Shown: positions 46,314 to 57,426 of the stretch, piece after piece
Layout of the letters: each line of letters begins with the position of its first letter
Numbering within the stretch: position 1 is the first letter of the stretch
Assembly: GCA_030278955.1 (NCBI GenBank)
Contig: JAOANR010000015.1
Span: forward strand, 17,641,073 to 17,705,072
Origin: Hygrophila difformis
Taxonomy: Eukaryota; Streptophyta; Magnoliopsida; Lamiales; Acanthaceae
Direction: 5' to 3'
Length of the DNA: 64,000 nt
The notes under the pieces: model-generated
Database searches by the model: none
What the model saw: the letters and a program-made list of their open reading frames with translations, nothing else
What the model was told of the DNA's origin: nothing
Program-made: the position numbers and the translations under genes

Positions 46314-47238
46314 ATGCATTTAATTACTTGTAATTTACGAGGGTTGAATGGGGGGATGAGAAGAAGGGCGGTGATGAGGTTATGTAGGAAGTCGAAGCCT
46401 GCAGTGCTCTGTTGTCAGGAGACAAAGATGGTGGAGATTCGGGAGAGATTGATACGTCGGCTTTGGGGATCGAGTGGATGCCAATTTTGCTATCAACCGG
46501 CAGAGGGTAATGCTGGAGGAATTATGGTTGTGTGGGATTCCAATTGCTGTTCTTTCAGTGAAGTTGAGAGATGCCATAATTATGTTTGGGTAAAAGGGAA
46601 TATCCGAGGAATTGAGGGAATAGTAAATATAATTTCTGTACATGCGCCCAACAATAGAGGCGAGAGAGCTGTTCTTTGGGAAGTACTCAGGCAGAAGTGC
46701 AATACTTCAAATGGGGAGCTTTGGTGTTTAAATGGGGATTTTAATGCGGTGACCTCGGAGAATGAAAGGGTAGGGGAGTGTCTGGATGAAGGGTCGTCTC
46801 GAGAGTTCAGAGAAATGATTAATCAGTTGGGTCTTGTAGACCTTCATATGGAGGGTGGGCTGTTTACATGGTATGGTAGGGGGGGCGGGCGTGTAGTCGC
46901 CTGGACAGATTTTTAGTCTCGCCTGGTTGGCTATGTTTGAATAGCGACATTGCTCAACGGAGAGGAGAGTCCGTGATTTCTGACCATTATCCAGTATGTT
47001 TGGAAATTGGGGATAGGTCGTGGGGTCCCAAACCATTTAGGTTTTATAATTACTGGATGAACGAGGAATGATTTAATGAGCTAGTTTGTGGAGTATGGGG
47101 GGCGGCGAGGGATGGCACGGAGTCGTGCAGGGGGTTTAAGCTTTGTGGGCGGCTTAGAAGTTTGAAGTTGAAAATAAGGGAGTGGGAGGGATACGGGGCG
47201 AGGAATCTGGAGAGTAGGATACAGGAAATGTTGTCCAA
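46314..47238 (+). pseudogene. LINE ORF2 endonuclease domain
   Basis: Starts C-N-L-R-G-L-N, with Q-E-T-K, S-V-H-A-P-N and N-G-D-F-N-A-V as in apurinic-type LINE endonucleases. A frameshift near 46880-46890 moves the S-R-L-D and S-D-H-Y-P-V catalytic segments to another frame; a TGA lies at 47069-47071, and the frame shifts again near 47237. The enzyme nicks target DNA to prime reverse transcription. Confidence 0.88.
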
Positions 47239-48714
47239 ATGAGGGAGTTTGAAGACATTTTTCAGGCGGGGAATGCAGACGATGACACTAGGATCGAATG
47301 GGGTAAAACAAAAGGGGAATTGAGGAGGCTGTTATTGAATGAGGAGAGACGGTGGGTTCAAAAATCGCGAGTTCGGTGGTTGAAAGAAGGGGATCTAAAT
47401 ACGCGTTTCTTCCATGCGGTGACTGCTTTGCATAGGAGAAGGGGTTTTATTGGAGCTATTAGAAGTGAAGGGCAGGTTGTGGATGATTCCAGAGTTATCA
47501 AGGAGTTAGCCTTTGAATACTTCAAGTCAGCCTTTGCCAAACAAGAGAGTGAAATTTTTGAAATTGAGGCCCTTGGTTGGAATAAAATTGGGGATAGTGA
47601 GAGGGCGTGGTTGGAGAGAAGTTTCTCGGAGGAAGAAATAAAGTCGGCCATTTGGAGTTGTGATAGTGATAAGGCCCTGGGACCGGATGGTTTCAACATT
47701 GGTTTTTTTTAAAAATTCTGGGATCTTGTGAGAGGGGATGTTATGGAGGCTTTCCAGCAGTTCGAAATAAATGGAAAATTGTCTAAAGATATTGGTGGCT
47801 CGTTTATCACGCTTATCCCAAAGGTTGAAAACCCTATGGAATTTAGCCAGTTTAGGCCGATATCCCTTATTGGATGTGTCTACAAAATAATTGCAAAAAC
47901 TTTGGCAAAGAGGATGCAAGCTGTTTTTGGTGACGTTGTGGGATCATCTCAGATGGCGTTCGTCGCAGGCCGACAGATTCTTGATGGTGCTCTCATCGCG
48001 GCTGAAGTGATCCATTCCTCCCACGTAGCCGGTCGGTGCGGTTTTGCTATAAAATTGGATTTGGCGAAAGCATATGATAATGTGTCGTGGGAAGTCTTGG
48101 CTCGGGTGATGAAGAATATGGGCTTTGGGGAAAAGTGGACTAAGTGGATAATGGAATGTGTAACCTCTGCTTCAGCGGCTGTGTTGGTTAATGGCTCGCC
48201 GACCAGTTTTTTTAAGTTGGAAAAGGGATTGAGACAAGGGGATCCGCTTTCCCCGTACTTGTTTGTGTTGGTGGCTGAAATAGTAAATAAATTGCTGGCT
48301 AATGCTCGAAATTTGGGGCTGTTGAAGGGACTCAAGGCGGGCATCGATGGTCCGGAAATTTCTCATCTTCAATATGCGGATGACACGATAATTTTCTGTG
48401 AAGGTGAGATTTCCCAAGTGTTGGTGATAAAGAGAATTCTAAGATGTCTTACACTTGCCACAGGGCTTCATATCAACTATGGTAAGTGTAGACTCTACAG
48501 TATTAATTGCCCTCAGAATCTTGTAGCCGAAGCAGCCAGTTTGTTTGGTTGCGAATCTGGAAGTTGGCCAATGACATATCTTGGGATCCCAATTGGAGGA
48601 AGAATAAATGGAATCTCTATATGGAAACCGGTGTTGGAAAAAGTGGAAAAGAGGATGGCGGGGTGGAAGGGTCGACTGCTCTAACAAGCTGGGAGAATTT
48701 GCTTAATTAAATCG
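47239..48714 (+). pseudogene. LINE ORF2 reverse transcriptase
   Basis: One frame with a TAA at 47710-47712 in a T-run. Motifs: A-L-G-P-D-G-F-N, F-R-P-I-S-L-I-G, G-L-R-Q-G-D-P-L-S-P, and catalytic Y-A-D-D-T near 48375. The frame leaves near 48665-48684, where a frameshift precedes the S-W-G-R region. Confidence 0.92.
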
Positions 48715-49981
48715 GTTTTGAACTCCTTGCCAGTGTATTTTTTGTCTATTTTTAAGGTCCCAGGTGAGGTGGCAAACAGGTTGGAAAAACTAAAGAGAAG
48801 TTTTTTTTTGGAATGAGGTGGAAGGCGGTAGGAAAATGCACACCGTATGCTGGGATAGAGTTTGCCAACATAAGGACATTGGCGGGCTGGGAGTTTGGAA
48901 TGTCCAGAAGCTGAACTTGGCGTTGATGCTTAAATGGAAGTGGCGGTTCGGAAATGAACAGTCTCTATGGAAGGTGGTGATCGATTCGAAGTACTATTGA
49001 AGGAGAGGACCACTGATTCCGGAGGCAAAGGAATGTAGATCACTATGGGGTAACATCAGTAAGACTTGGCGGGATTTGAGTTGGGGCGAGCAGGGGGACG
49101 GTTTCCGGATACTGGTGGGGAATGGAGAGGCTACTAGATTGTGGGAGGATGTTTGGGTCGATGAGGGCAGGCCATTAAAAGAGATATATCCAAGAATCTT
49201 TGCATTAGCTACCTATAAAGAGAGTAAAATTGCAGAGAATGGTAACTGGTCAGGGGTTGAGTGGAAGTGGAATATTCTGTTAAGAAGAAGATTGTTCGAC
49301 TGGGAAAAGGAGGTTTGGGATGAGTTGCTGTCAACATTAAGGAGTTCAAAAATAAGCCGATATGTAAGGGATAGAGTGGTATGGTTGAAGGAGGGGAATG
49401 GTGTGTTTACAACGCGGTCATGTTGGGAGAGAGGGACGGGGCCTGACAATTCTGTCACAAAGAAAAAATGGAAAGTTTTCTGGAAACTAAAGGCGCCAAT
49501 GAAGGTTAAGGTGTTGGTTTGGAAATTGATTCAACATGGTTTGCCGGTTAGGGAAACCCTTCTCAGGAGAGGGTGTGTCCAGACTGAGGGTTCTTTTTGC
49601 CCATGTTGTCATAAGGAGGTGGAATCGGAGGATCATTTATTTTGTAGGTGTGAGTTTGCGATGCAGGTATGGTATCAAGGAGTAGCGCTTTTTGGGGTGG
49701 AATGGGCAATGCCAGGAAAGATTGTAGGGCTGATGGATTGGTGGCTATTTAGGGATTCAGTACAGAGCAGGTGGGAAGGGTGGGCTTTAACATGTTTGGC
49801 TACAATATGGATCATTTGGAAATGGCGAAATGAGGCTGTTTTTAAAGGCAAAACAATTGATATAGGGGCGGCTATAGAGGACATCAAATGGAAGGTGTGT
49901 CAGTGGTGGCAAGCGGCGGACTTGGGAAATGGATACTGCTTGGGGGATTTAGGGAGGCAGTTTCCAGTGACTTTGGTGTAA
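48715..49981 (+). pseudogene. LINE ORF2 C-terminal region with zf-RVT
   Basis: A frameshift in the T-run near 48800-48815 and a stop after the S-K-Y-Y motif near 48998 break it. The frame 49076-49981 is open. It ends with a zinc-binding region (F-C-P-C-C-H near 49600, then H-L-F-C-R-C) typical of plant LINE proteins (zf-RVT). Confidence 0.85.
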
Positions 49982-50467
49982 GCAGTAAGAGGGCAACAAA
50001 GAAGGCCACGAAATGGTTTAGTGTGGATTCGCCCAGAAAAGGGGTGGTGGAAAATTAATACGGATGGTGCGTCCTTCGGTAACCCGGGACCGGCGGGGAT
50101 TGGGGGAGTGATCCGAGATGAGAATGGTAAGGTTATTCTTATTTTGTCAGATTCTATTGGTGTGGCGGACTCTACTGAGGCAGAAGTGTCGGCTATAAAT
50201 CGAGTATGTGATGCACTAATAAGGGATCAAGGTTTTCCACTTCAAAGGATTATCTTCGAATGTGATTCGAGTAATGTTGTTAGATGGATGTCTGAACTTG
50301 AAAAGGTTCCCTGGAGGTTGCATAAGTTTATTGGATCGATAGCCACTGTATTAACTTGTGCGGGTGAGGTACGGTTTCAACATATCCTTCGAGAAAGAAA
50401 TTCGATAGCTGATCAATGGGCAAAGAGTGGAGCATCAGGGGGCGGATTGATTGAAGAGTGGTTCTAA
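49982..50467 (+). pseudogene. LINE ORF2 RNase H domain
   Basis: In the same frame as the zf-RVT segment, separated only by TAA at 49979-49981. Catalytic motifs are N-T-D-G-A-S, S-T-E-A-E, E-C-D-S-S and H-I-L-R-E-R-N-S-I-A-D (RVT_3 type), as in plant L1 elements with an acquired RNase H. Confidence 0.9.
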
Positions 50468-52263
50468 TGAATTGATGATTCTGATGAATGTGTGAAAAAG
50501 AAATTTCTGTAGTCACTGTTGGGATCAAATCTGGAAGCAATGAAGTGTGCTGGGATAGTAGAGAAGAAACTCATTTAGAGAGAACAGAATGAGATGCACT
50601 GGTTATGGGTGCGGGATATGGAAAAAAAGAAAAAAAAAAAAAGAAGAAGAAGAAAAAAAAAACAAATTTTATATATATATATATATATATATAATTTTAT
50701 TGCAGGAACTCCAGCTGATGGGAGGAGCATGACGACACTATGAAACATTGGGACTACGGCTAACACTACTGTTGCGACGATTGGGTGTTTCACAAAGGAT
50801 GATAAGGGACTGCTTAGGATGGTGTACCCTTGTATTTGCAAATTGGAGTACAGAAATTCCTGGTGAGATTTTGAGAGTCATGATCTTAAAGCATGATGGG
50901 TGGTACATAGTTTGATATCCATGAGCTTGCTTAATTATACATATTAAACCTGCGGTTACTCCTATGCAGTGTATTGAAAAGCATAAGGGTACTTGGACTA
51001 TGCCGTTTGACCTTCATTTTCCCCACATAATCTGATATACCCATTGTGATTCATGTGCTTGAGCCTTCATGATATTTTCCATCCTCCTTTTTCATTTCAC
51101 ATTTTGTTCCTTAATCTCGGCCTTCCCATGATTCAGCCATACATCTCTCTTGGCCCTTTGGGATGTCTTAGGAACTGCTCATGAATATGCATTTGAAAAT
51201 TCATTGTGTTGGTGCAATTATGTGTCTGGTATGCCTTCGGGTCTGGTACTCTTTGTAAGTATGTGGTAGTGAGCCTTTATTTATGAGAGTTTGGCGGTTA
51301 TTCTGTTTGAACTATTCAGTAATTGAATATCCTGCTTTGTAAGTATGTGGTAGTGAGCCTTTATGAGAATTTTTGCTTAGAATATCCTGCTTTTGGAATT
51401 CGTTTGTGGGCTGCCCCTTGAAATAGAGAAGAAAAAAAAAAAAAAAAGAAAGAAAAAGAAAGAAAGGAAAGTTGGAAAAAAAAAAAGAGAGGGAGTGATG
51501 GGGATGTGTTACTTAAAAGGAGTTTTGGATTGGTTCAGATGGGGAAGTGTTAGCTGGGGTTTTTAGAAGAGAAAGTTGAGATGAGAGGCATAGCACCTTT
51601 GATCAGTTCTTTTGATGGATATGATTTTCTGTTTGCTAAGAAGTTAGACAGTCAGGAGTGCTGACAACACATTTTGAAATTCTTATGCGATCATTCATTG
51701 TCGGTTCCTCATCCCCCTCATGCATTGTCGTCTCCCCATTTTCTCAACACTTCCAACTTTTCCCCTTCATACTTGCCTGGCACAGTTTTTACATCTCATC
51801 ATAGTCCCTTTGTTTTCAATGCACTGGTTATGAGTTCTCTGCAGGGGAAATGTGTTAGTGTAAGTAAGTCTATCGGGATTGAACTGGTAATCCTACCTTC
51901 CCTTGCCACAAAGGATGCTGAGTTGAGTTTCGGCCGGTAACTGTTGAGGTAGAAGATTTATGTCATGTGTCGTTGTTGCTGCTGCTGTGGGTGGAGGATA
52001 CTGCTGATCTTTTTCCAAACATACACCATCAATACATCCTTATTTGGCTGAGTTGGGGCTGAAAGGTGAAGTGGGGTGATGAAGTTACAAACATAAGTCT
52101 TTTCTTCGTCTTCTTTGTGGTTCTATTGGCTATTCTATGTTGCCAGCTTTATTTGCATCAAGGAGGTATACTCATTTCCTATTAAGTATGTGGTTGTATT
52201 TTGTTGTATTCTAAACTTCCGGTTATTACATGGAATAATACTACTTTCCCTCAAAAGAAAAAA
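50468..52263 (+). other. LINE 3' region
   Basis: No ORF of note. It holds A/G microsatellites at 50621-50665 and 51428-51485, a TA run near 50671-50692, and a roughly 29-bp block (CTTTGTAAGTATGTGGTAG...) repeated at 51251 and 51335. It ends in a short A-rich tail before the target duplication. It is long for a LINE 3' UTR, so an unrecognised insertion is possible. Confidence 0.6.
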
Positions 52264-52280
52264 ATTACATACCATATTCA

Positions 52281-52710
52281 TTTTCTCGGGCAATAATTAT
52301 CCAAACATCAACTAAACATTTAGAGTACTAAAACTCTAAATGTGAGGATGTTGATATTTGGAGAAAATCTAATAATTTTTCTTATGTTTGCTTTGCAGGA
52401 ATTCATGGAACCAACAAAAAGAAAAATAAAGCTTCAAAAACCAGGTTCCCAGTTGGATTGATACTGAATTCAATGGAAATTAGTTTCGAAATTTAAAGAA
52501 ATTTGAAATCCGGAATAAATCCATAAAATAGCAGTGTTGATTCAACCTAATTTATGCAAGCATTTCATTGTAGATTAATATTTTTGTGTAAGTATGCACG
52601 TTCAGTATTTTATTTTAACTTGTAGAAAATGCATAATTTTAGAAAATGTTAAAAACTGGAAAATTTTTTAAATTTTGTTAAGTGTTGATGCTGTTAATTT
52701 TTGTCTCAAG
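52281..52710 (+). other. Post-pol segment of Athila copy B
   Basis: Contains a perfect 10-bp stem-loop (52317-52342), the box AAATGTGAGGATGTTGAT (52338-52355), and a pyrimidine-rich tract ending TTTGCTTTGCAG at 52398, which resembles a 3' splice site. The mini-ORF follows. The block matches 6590-6860 on the other strand (copy A). Confidence 0.65.
52405..52461 (+). CDS. Conserved 18-codon basic mini-ORF
   Basis: Begins M-E-P-T-K-R-K-I-K and ends G-S-Q-L-D before TGA. In copy A the corresponding ORF begins M-E-P-P-K-K-K-I-K and ends G-S-R-L-D before TAG. Start, basic cluster and end are shared. It could be a leader peptide, or the first exon of a longer spliced product that has decayed in both copies. 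Confidence 0.4.
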   Translation: MEPTKRKIKLQKPGSQLD

Positions 52711-53280
52711 TCAATGCAGTTCATACCGCATTATTTGAGATAAACCGCATCGGATGTGTTGCCCTTAGTGATTTTATCAAATGCGGTTTAATTCAATGCG
52801 GTATATACCGCATCAATACAAAAGACCGCATTGACCCTCTAAAGGTGCATTCCCAGTTTTATTCTAAGTAGTCGATGCGATTTATTCAATGCGGTTTATA
52901 CCGCATTGATTTTAAATAAACCGCATCGACCTACGAAGGCATTTTAATATTGCAAGAGAGCAATGCGGTTTATGCAATGCGGTATATACCGCATTGCGTG
53001 AATAAACCACATTGCCTCACAAAGCATTCCCATTTTTGTTCGAAGTGTCCAACGCGGTTTCCACTTCCAATGCGGTTTACGCGATGCGGTCTATACCGCA
53101 TCGATTTTGAATAAACCGCATTGATTTAGTGTCTCCATTCCCCATCTCTCTCGATGCGGTCTATGCGATGCGGTATATACCGCATCGATCTCATAGACCG
53201 CACCTCTCACATAACTCTGGAAACCGAATTCGATGCGGTATATACCGCATCGGCAATGCGGTTTCCCTTAAACCGCATTG
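52711..53280. repeat. Hairpin array H3, about seven modules
   Basis: Modules start near 52711, 52778, 52872, 52959, 53067, 53152 and 53230, at roughly 70-110 bp spacing. A typical module has two forward half-sites followed by two inverted ones. Arms match within a module but differ between modules: GATGCGG with CCGCATC in some, AATGCGG with CCGCATT in others. Spacers share GCATTCCCATTTTT-like text, indicating a degenerate tandem repeat. Confidence 0.85.
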
Positions 53281-54899
53281 CCCCTGTCCCACATCCATTT
53301 TTATACTCTTTCCCCCTATTTCCTCTCATTTCACTCTCAACACTTAGAAATATTTCCGATTCCCTCCTCTCGCGAACCCTTCTTCCTCGTGAAACCTGTG
53401 CTCGAACCAGAAATTCTACTCCGTCCAAATCTTTCCAGAGCTTTCTAAAATGGCGTCTTCATCATCTAATCCTAGTGGGAGTAAGGGGCACGTTTTCTTG
53501 TTTCGATTTCGCACTCTGTTTCGCGATTTCATTTTGGGTTTTCAAGGGTTGTCGCGAAATCGGGGGTAGGGAAGGGATTGTAGCTTGTTTTTGTGTTAGG
53601 GATGATCGGAATTAGGTCGGATTGTGATGGGCATTGTCGGAATAGGCTAGAACAGTGTTAGTAGAACCTAGGGCTTACTGCATTTAGTTCGAGTCTGCCA
53701 TTGTCGATGTCTGAAGCTTTATGAAAATTTTGGGTTTCAAAACCCTCAAAAATCTCATGTTGTTTCCAGTTTTGATGTCTGTGTGCATATCCTATTGTCT
53801 GTGTGTATTACTAAAAAATTCTATGAAATGGAGGATACAGTGGTTATTTTCTCTTGTGCCTTTGTGATTATTTGATAGTTTGATGTTTTGAATAAGCATG
53901 ATGATGTGTTTGATTCTGTGATCAATGTTGATTTGGCATGTATCCTTGAAAGATTTTGAAAATATTGGCATGGATGGACTATTTGTGTGTTTAGTCATGT
54001 TTGCATGCTACTGTGTTGAGAAACATGTTCAATAAATGTTTTGTGAGTACCTGAGTTACTAGACTCTACAAACTCAACTGAAAAGTTGATGTTGTACAGA
54101 ATTGGGAACTTAGGATTACAAACAAAACCATGCCAAAATTTTTCCTGATAAGTGCTTCCCAAGTACTAATTGGCATGGCATTGATTGCGAAAAAAAGAGA
54201 TTAAAATTGGTGGCATGTTTGTTTTATTAAGTATTTGACCTACACATGTTGGGATATGTGGGGAATCAACAAAGTGTAGCAATTTTGCTCACTTTCCATA
54301 CCCATTTCCCAAAAACGAAAATTCAAATGGGGGACCACTCACACCCCCAAATTTATTAAATAAACAAGTCAACACTTTTCAAAAAAAAATTAAAAATAGT
54401 CTTTGTGTGTGTTAGTTTGTTTTTAGTTTTCTTTAGTCCATTGTATCATGCTATTTCATTTCTTTTATTGTGACTATCATCATGTGCATTCATTCACCAT
54501 CTTTGAATATTCCCCATTTCCTTATTCACATGTTCTCAATCACTTCTATAGTGATTAAAAATCAAAATTTCTTTTGTAAGCTCAATAGCCTATAAAAAGT
54601 TTATCATTTGGTCCCTTGACCATTTGAGAAAAACCCTTAGACTATTCTTAGTCTAAGAAAAAATTGTAAGGGTCCTAGACTCTTATTTTTAGTTTTTCCT
54701 TTGTAATTAGTTGTTTACAATAATGTTAGATTTTATAATCTAACTTTGCATCTTAGTATTTATCTTTCGTCTCAATAAATTCAAGTAAAATCAATTAACT
54801 CACATTTAGAGCAAGGCTCAAAATGTGAGAATGTTGATTTTCCAACTTGAATAATGTTTTGTTAAAAATTTGCCAAAAATATTCTCATCATCTCTTCTT
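53281..54899 (+). other. Leader and possible intron of the extra-ORF cassette
   Basis: An ATG at 53450 opens M-A-S-S-S-S-N-P-S-G-S-K, after which coding character is lost. At 54890-54899 a pyrimidine tract ends CTCTTCTTCAG, directly before the open frame of E1. The segment between has no ORF, is T-rich and could be an intron of about 1.4 kb. A stem-loop with the box AAATGTGAGAATGTTGAT lies at 54801-54838. Confidence 0.4.
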
Positions 54900-57398
54900 C
54901 AGGGACCAATATATCATTGAAGACTCTGTAATGAACCTTCCAAGGACAACCCCAGATCTTGCCTTTCTGGAAATCAAACGAATGAAGAAAGAAATAGACG
55001 ACAGTAGACGAGCCTTGGGGAACGAATTCACATTGAAGATGGACCACCAGATCGAATGGAGATTCGAGATGAAAGAACACTGGTGGAGGGATATCCCCGA
55101 AGAGGAGAGAAACTACAAGGCCATGGGGCTCGAAAGAGACTTCTGCAAGCATGTTTTGAACTTCTGGAATAATGAGTTCACCCACGCCACATTTGATCAG
55201 AGATTCTCTTCCGAAGTCCATTACGAAAGGATGGTCTGGAGGATGAACGAGCAGAAAGGCCGGTGGAATAGATTGCTCGAGAACAAAATTTTGGAGACAA
55301 GAAAGTGGCAGCCTTTGAGCCAATCCCCATTCAACCAGCAATCACAGAAGAGACAAAGAGATATTATGCCAGAAGAGTCCCTCCAGCACAACTAGTGGCC
55401 TCAACCGGGATGTTCTCCATGACAGACGCCTTCCCATTCATGTACAAAAAGGAACTATTTGACAATGGGACCGTCTGCGGACCGGAGGAGCAATTGTGGA
55501 TCACAAAGCATGCCAAGGCACGCCATACTGAAATGACATACAATTTTTGGGAGTCTCTTAAACCCGTGTACCACCACACCCCGATGTTGGACTCAATCAT
55601 TGAACGTACAAAGGCAATAAGGAAACTGTGGGGAGAATACATGAAAGCATGGGGGAGTTGGGAGAAGGACATCCGAGTCCCTGTACTAAACAAAGGGGTG
55701 GAGATACCCCTGGGAATGAGGAGATTATCCCAACCTTTTTACCAAAGAGATTCCCTTCAGTTGAACCAAGAGAGGCCATAATGGAGGGGATGCCCAATTT
55801 TGCACTAATTAGAGCCGAGTGCACCACGATGATCCGGGAAAGGCACTGGGACAGGATGGGCAGAAAGAAAAATCAGATAAAATTGATGAATGAAAATAAG
55901 TGCCTGAGCTACTTCAACATTCCACCGGTCCGGGATCTCTCACGCTTAAAGGAAAAAGAAGCAGATATCATGGACACCCTCTATGCTGACATGAAGAAGA
56001 GATTCTTCGATCTGCTGCAGGAGATGGATAGGGAAGGTTTAAGATATTGCGAAGAAAACAGAGGAGTGCGATTGCAATATGACATGGGTTTCCAAGGAGT
56101 TTTGGGTAGATATTTCACGAAAAAATGGACCGCCCAGCTGACGGCAATGACCGAACCAAATTTTATCAAGAAATATATGAAGATTAAAGGTCCGGAATTG
56201 GAGCTGTGGACCGAAGCTGATGATAAAATTATTGATGATTATGTGGACCAAACTCCTGAACCCCACCAGTCAATCGAATCGGAGACTCTTCCAACTGAAA
56301 CCGAGCCAGAGCCGCCGAAGAAGAAGAGAAAATTGATGAAGCTGGCAGAGAAAGAAAAAGCTGGGAGGCCAGCCAAGCCACAAATAAAAATTCAAGAACC
56401 AAAGCATCCTAGCCAGCCTAGAGTGATCCCACCTGTGCTGAAATTTTATGATGAGCCTTCCAAGCCAAAAGACAAGGGCAAGAAAATGGCGGCTAGCTCA
56501 GGAAAAATTCGATGCCGAAATAGCGAAGAAAGCCCAGGAGAAAGATGATGCTGAAATTGCTGAGAAAGAGCAAATACTTGTAGATGTTGAACGGGCTGAA
56601 GAACAACGGGTTGCTGAGTATGAGGCAAGGCAAATAGAAAGAGAAAGGCGGGAGAAAGAGGAAGCAGAGGCGGAAATGGCCAAAGAAAATGAAGAATGGA
56701 GGCAAAAAAGAGAAGCAGAAAGGGCCGAATAGAAACGAGAATGGGATGAAAGGATGAGGAAGAATGAGGAGGAGAAAAAGAAAGAGGCCGAAATGCAAGA
56801 GAATGTGAGAAAAGCCCGTGAAGAAGAGGAGAATAGGAAAGCTGCTGAAAAATTGCAGGCTGAACTAGAACATGGAAAGATGAATGAGGGCACAAAAGAG
56901 GCCGATGTTGGGGACGATGATTGTCAAATAATCAGCGAAACCAACATCGTGCCTATTAAAGTGAAAGCAGAACCGGCTGAATAGGCTAAGGATAAAGAGA
57001 AGCAGCAAAAGCAGTCGGTTGCTAAGAAGAGTGAAGTTGAGAAGAGAATGGGCAGAATTGTTGAAGGACTAAAACCCACGGAAGAATTGGAGGAAATGGT
57101 GCAGCAAGGCAATGAGCGATTTGAAGAATCAAATAGAAAGACTGCTGAGCTTATGAGCGGTTTTGATCAAGTTGCTGCAAACACATTGGCTGCAACTGCT
57201 GCCCAACCTCAACCCACTACGCAAGAGGAAACTATGGCAAATCTGGAAGATTCAAGGGACCGTTCAGGCCCACGAATGGATCCAAGCAAGGCAAGGGTGG
57301 AGATGAGTGAAGGCAGCAGTGGCAATCTTCAAACAGCAATGGAGGCCATTGATGTTGTTTTCAAAGATAAGACCATCCAGCAAGTTCTTCAAGGCTGA
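54900..57398 (+). pseudogene. Extra ORF E1 of Athila copy B: unknown N-terminal domain, NLS, coiled coil
   Basis: Coding sequence continues through three frames, with shifts near 55305, 55715 and 56495 and in-frame TAG codons at 56730-56732 and 56982-56984, ending at TGA 57396-57398; roughly 830 codons in all. The first 500 or so are rich in Trp, Glu, Arg and Met (for example E-H-W-W-R-D-I-P-E-E) and belong to no family I recognise. Then comes a Pro/Glu stretch with P-P-K-K-K-R-K-L, a good nuclear-import signal. The rest is highly charged, with long Glu/Lys/Arg/Ala runs that should form a coiled coil. No signal peptide or membrane segment is visible. Confidence 0.6.
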
Positions 57399-57426
57399 TT
57401 TTGCACTGGAACAACAAGGAGATGAA

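Larger units (their letters stand above)
37147..52263 (+). mobile_element. Plant L1 LINE (non-LTR retrotransposon) with a nested LTR element
   Basis: Bounded by the exact 17-bp duplication and a short poly(A) end (CAAAAGAAAAAAA). Minus the nested insertion it is about 8.3 kb: short leader, ORF1 with RRM and a DUF4283-like region, ORF2 with endonuclease, reverse transcriptase, zinc-binding region and RNase H, and a 1.8-kb 3' region. The 5' end looks near full length. Several stops and frameshifts disable it. Confidence 0.93.

Noticed and set aside
50575..50841. Minus-strand hydrophobic ORF
   Set aside because: Generated by poly(A)/AG and TA microsatellites in the LINE 3' region.
53129..53615. 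ORFs crossing hairpin array H3
   Set aside because: The open frame comes from the repeated hairpin text (I-P-H, A-V-Y-T-A repeats) and is not a protein gene.
54862..55341. Antisense ORF opposite E1
   Set aside because: The plus strand fits the cassette order and downstream frames; the antisense frame has no recognisable motif.
56446..56895. Antisense Ser/Phe- and Phe/Leu-rich ORFs
   Set aside because: They are complements of the Glu/Lys coiled coil of E1.
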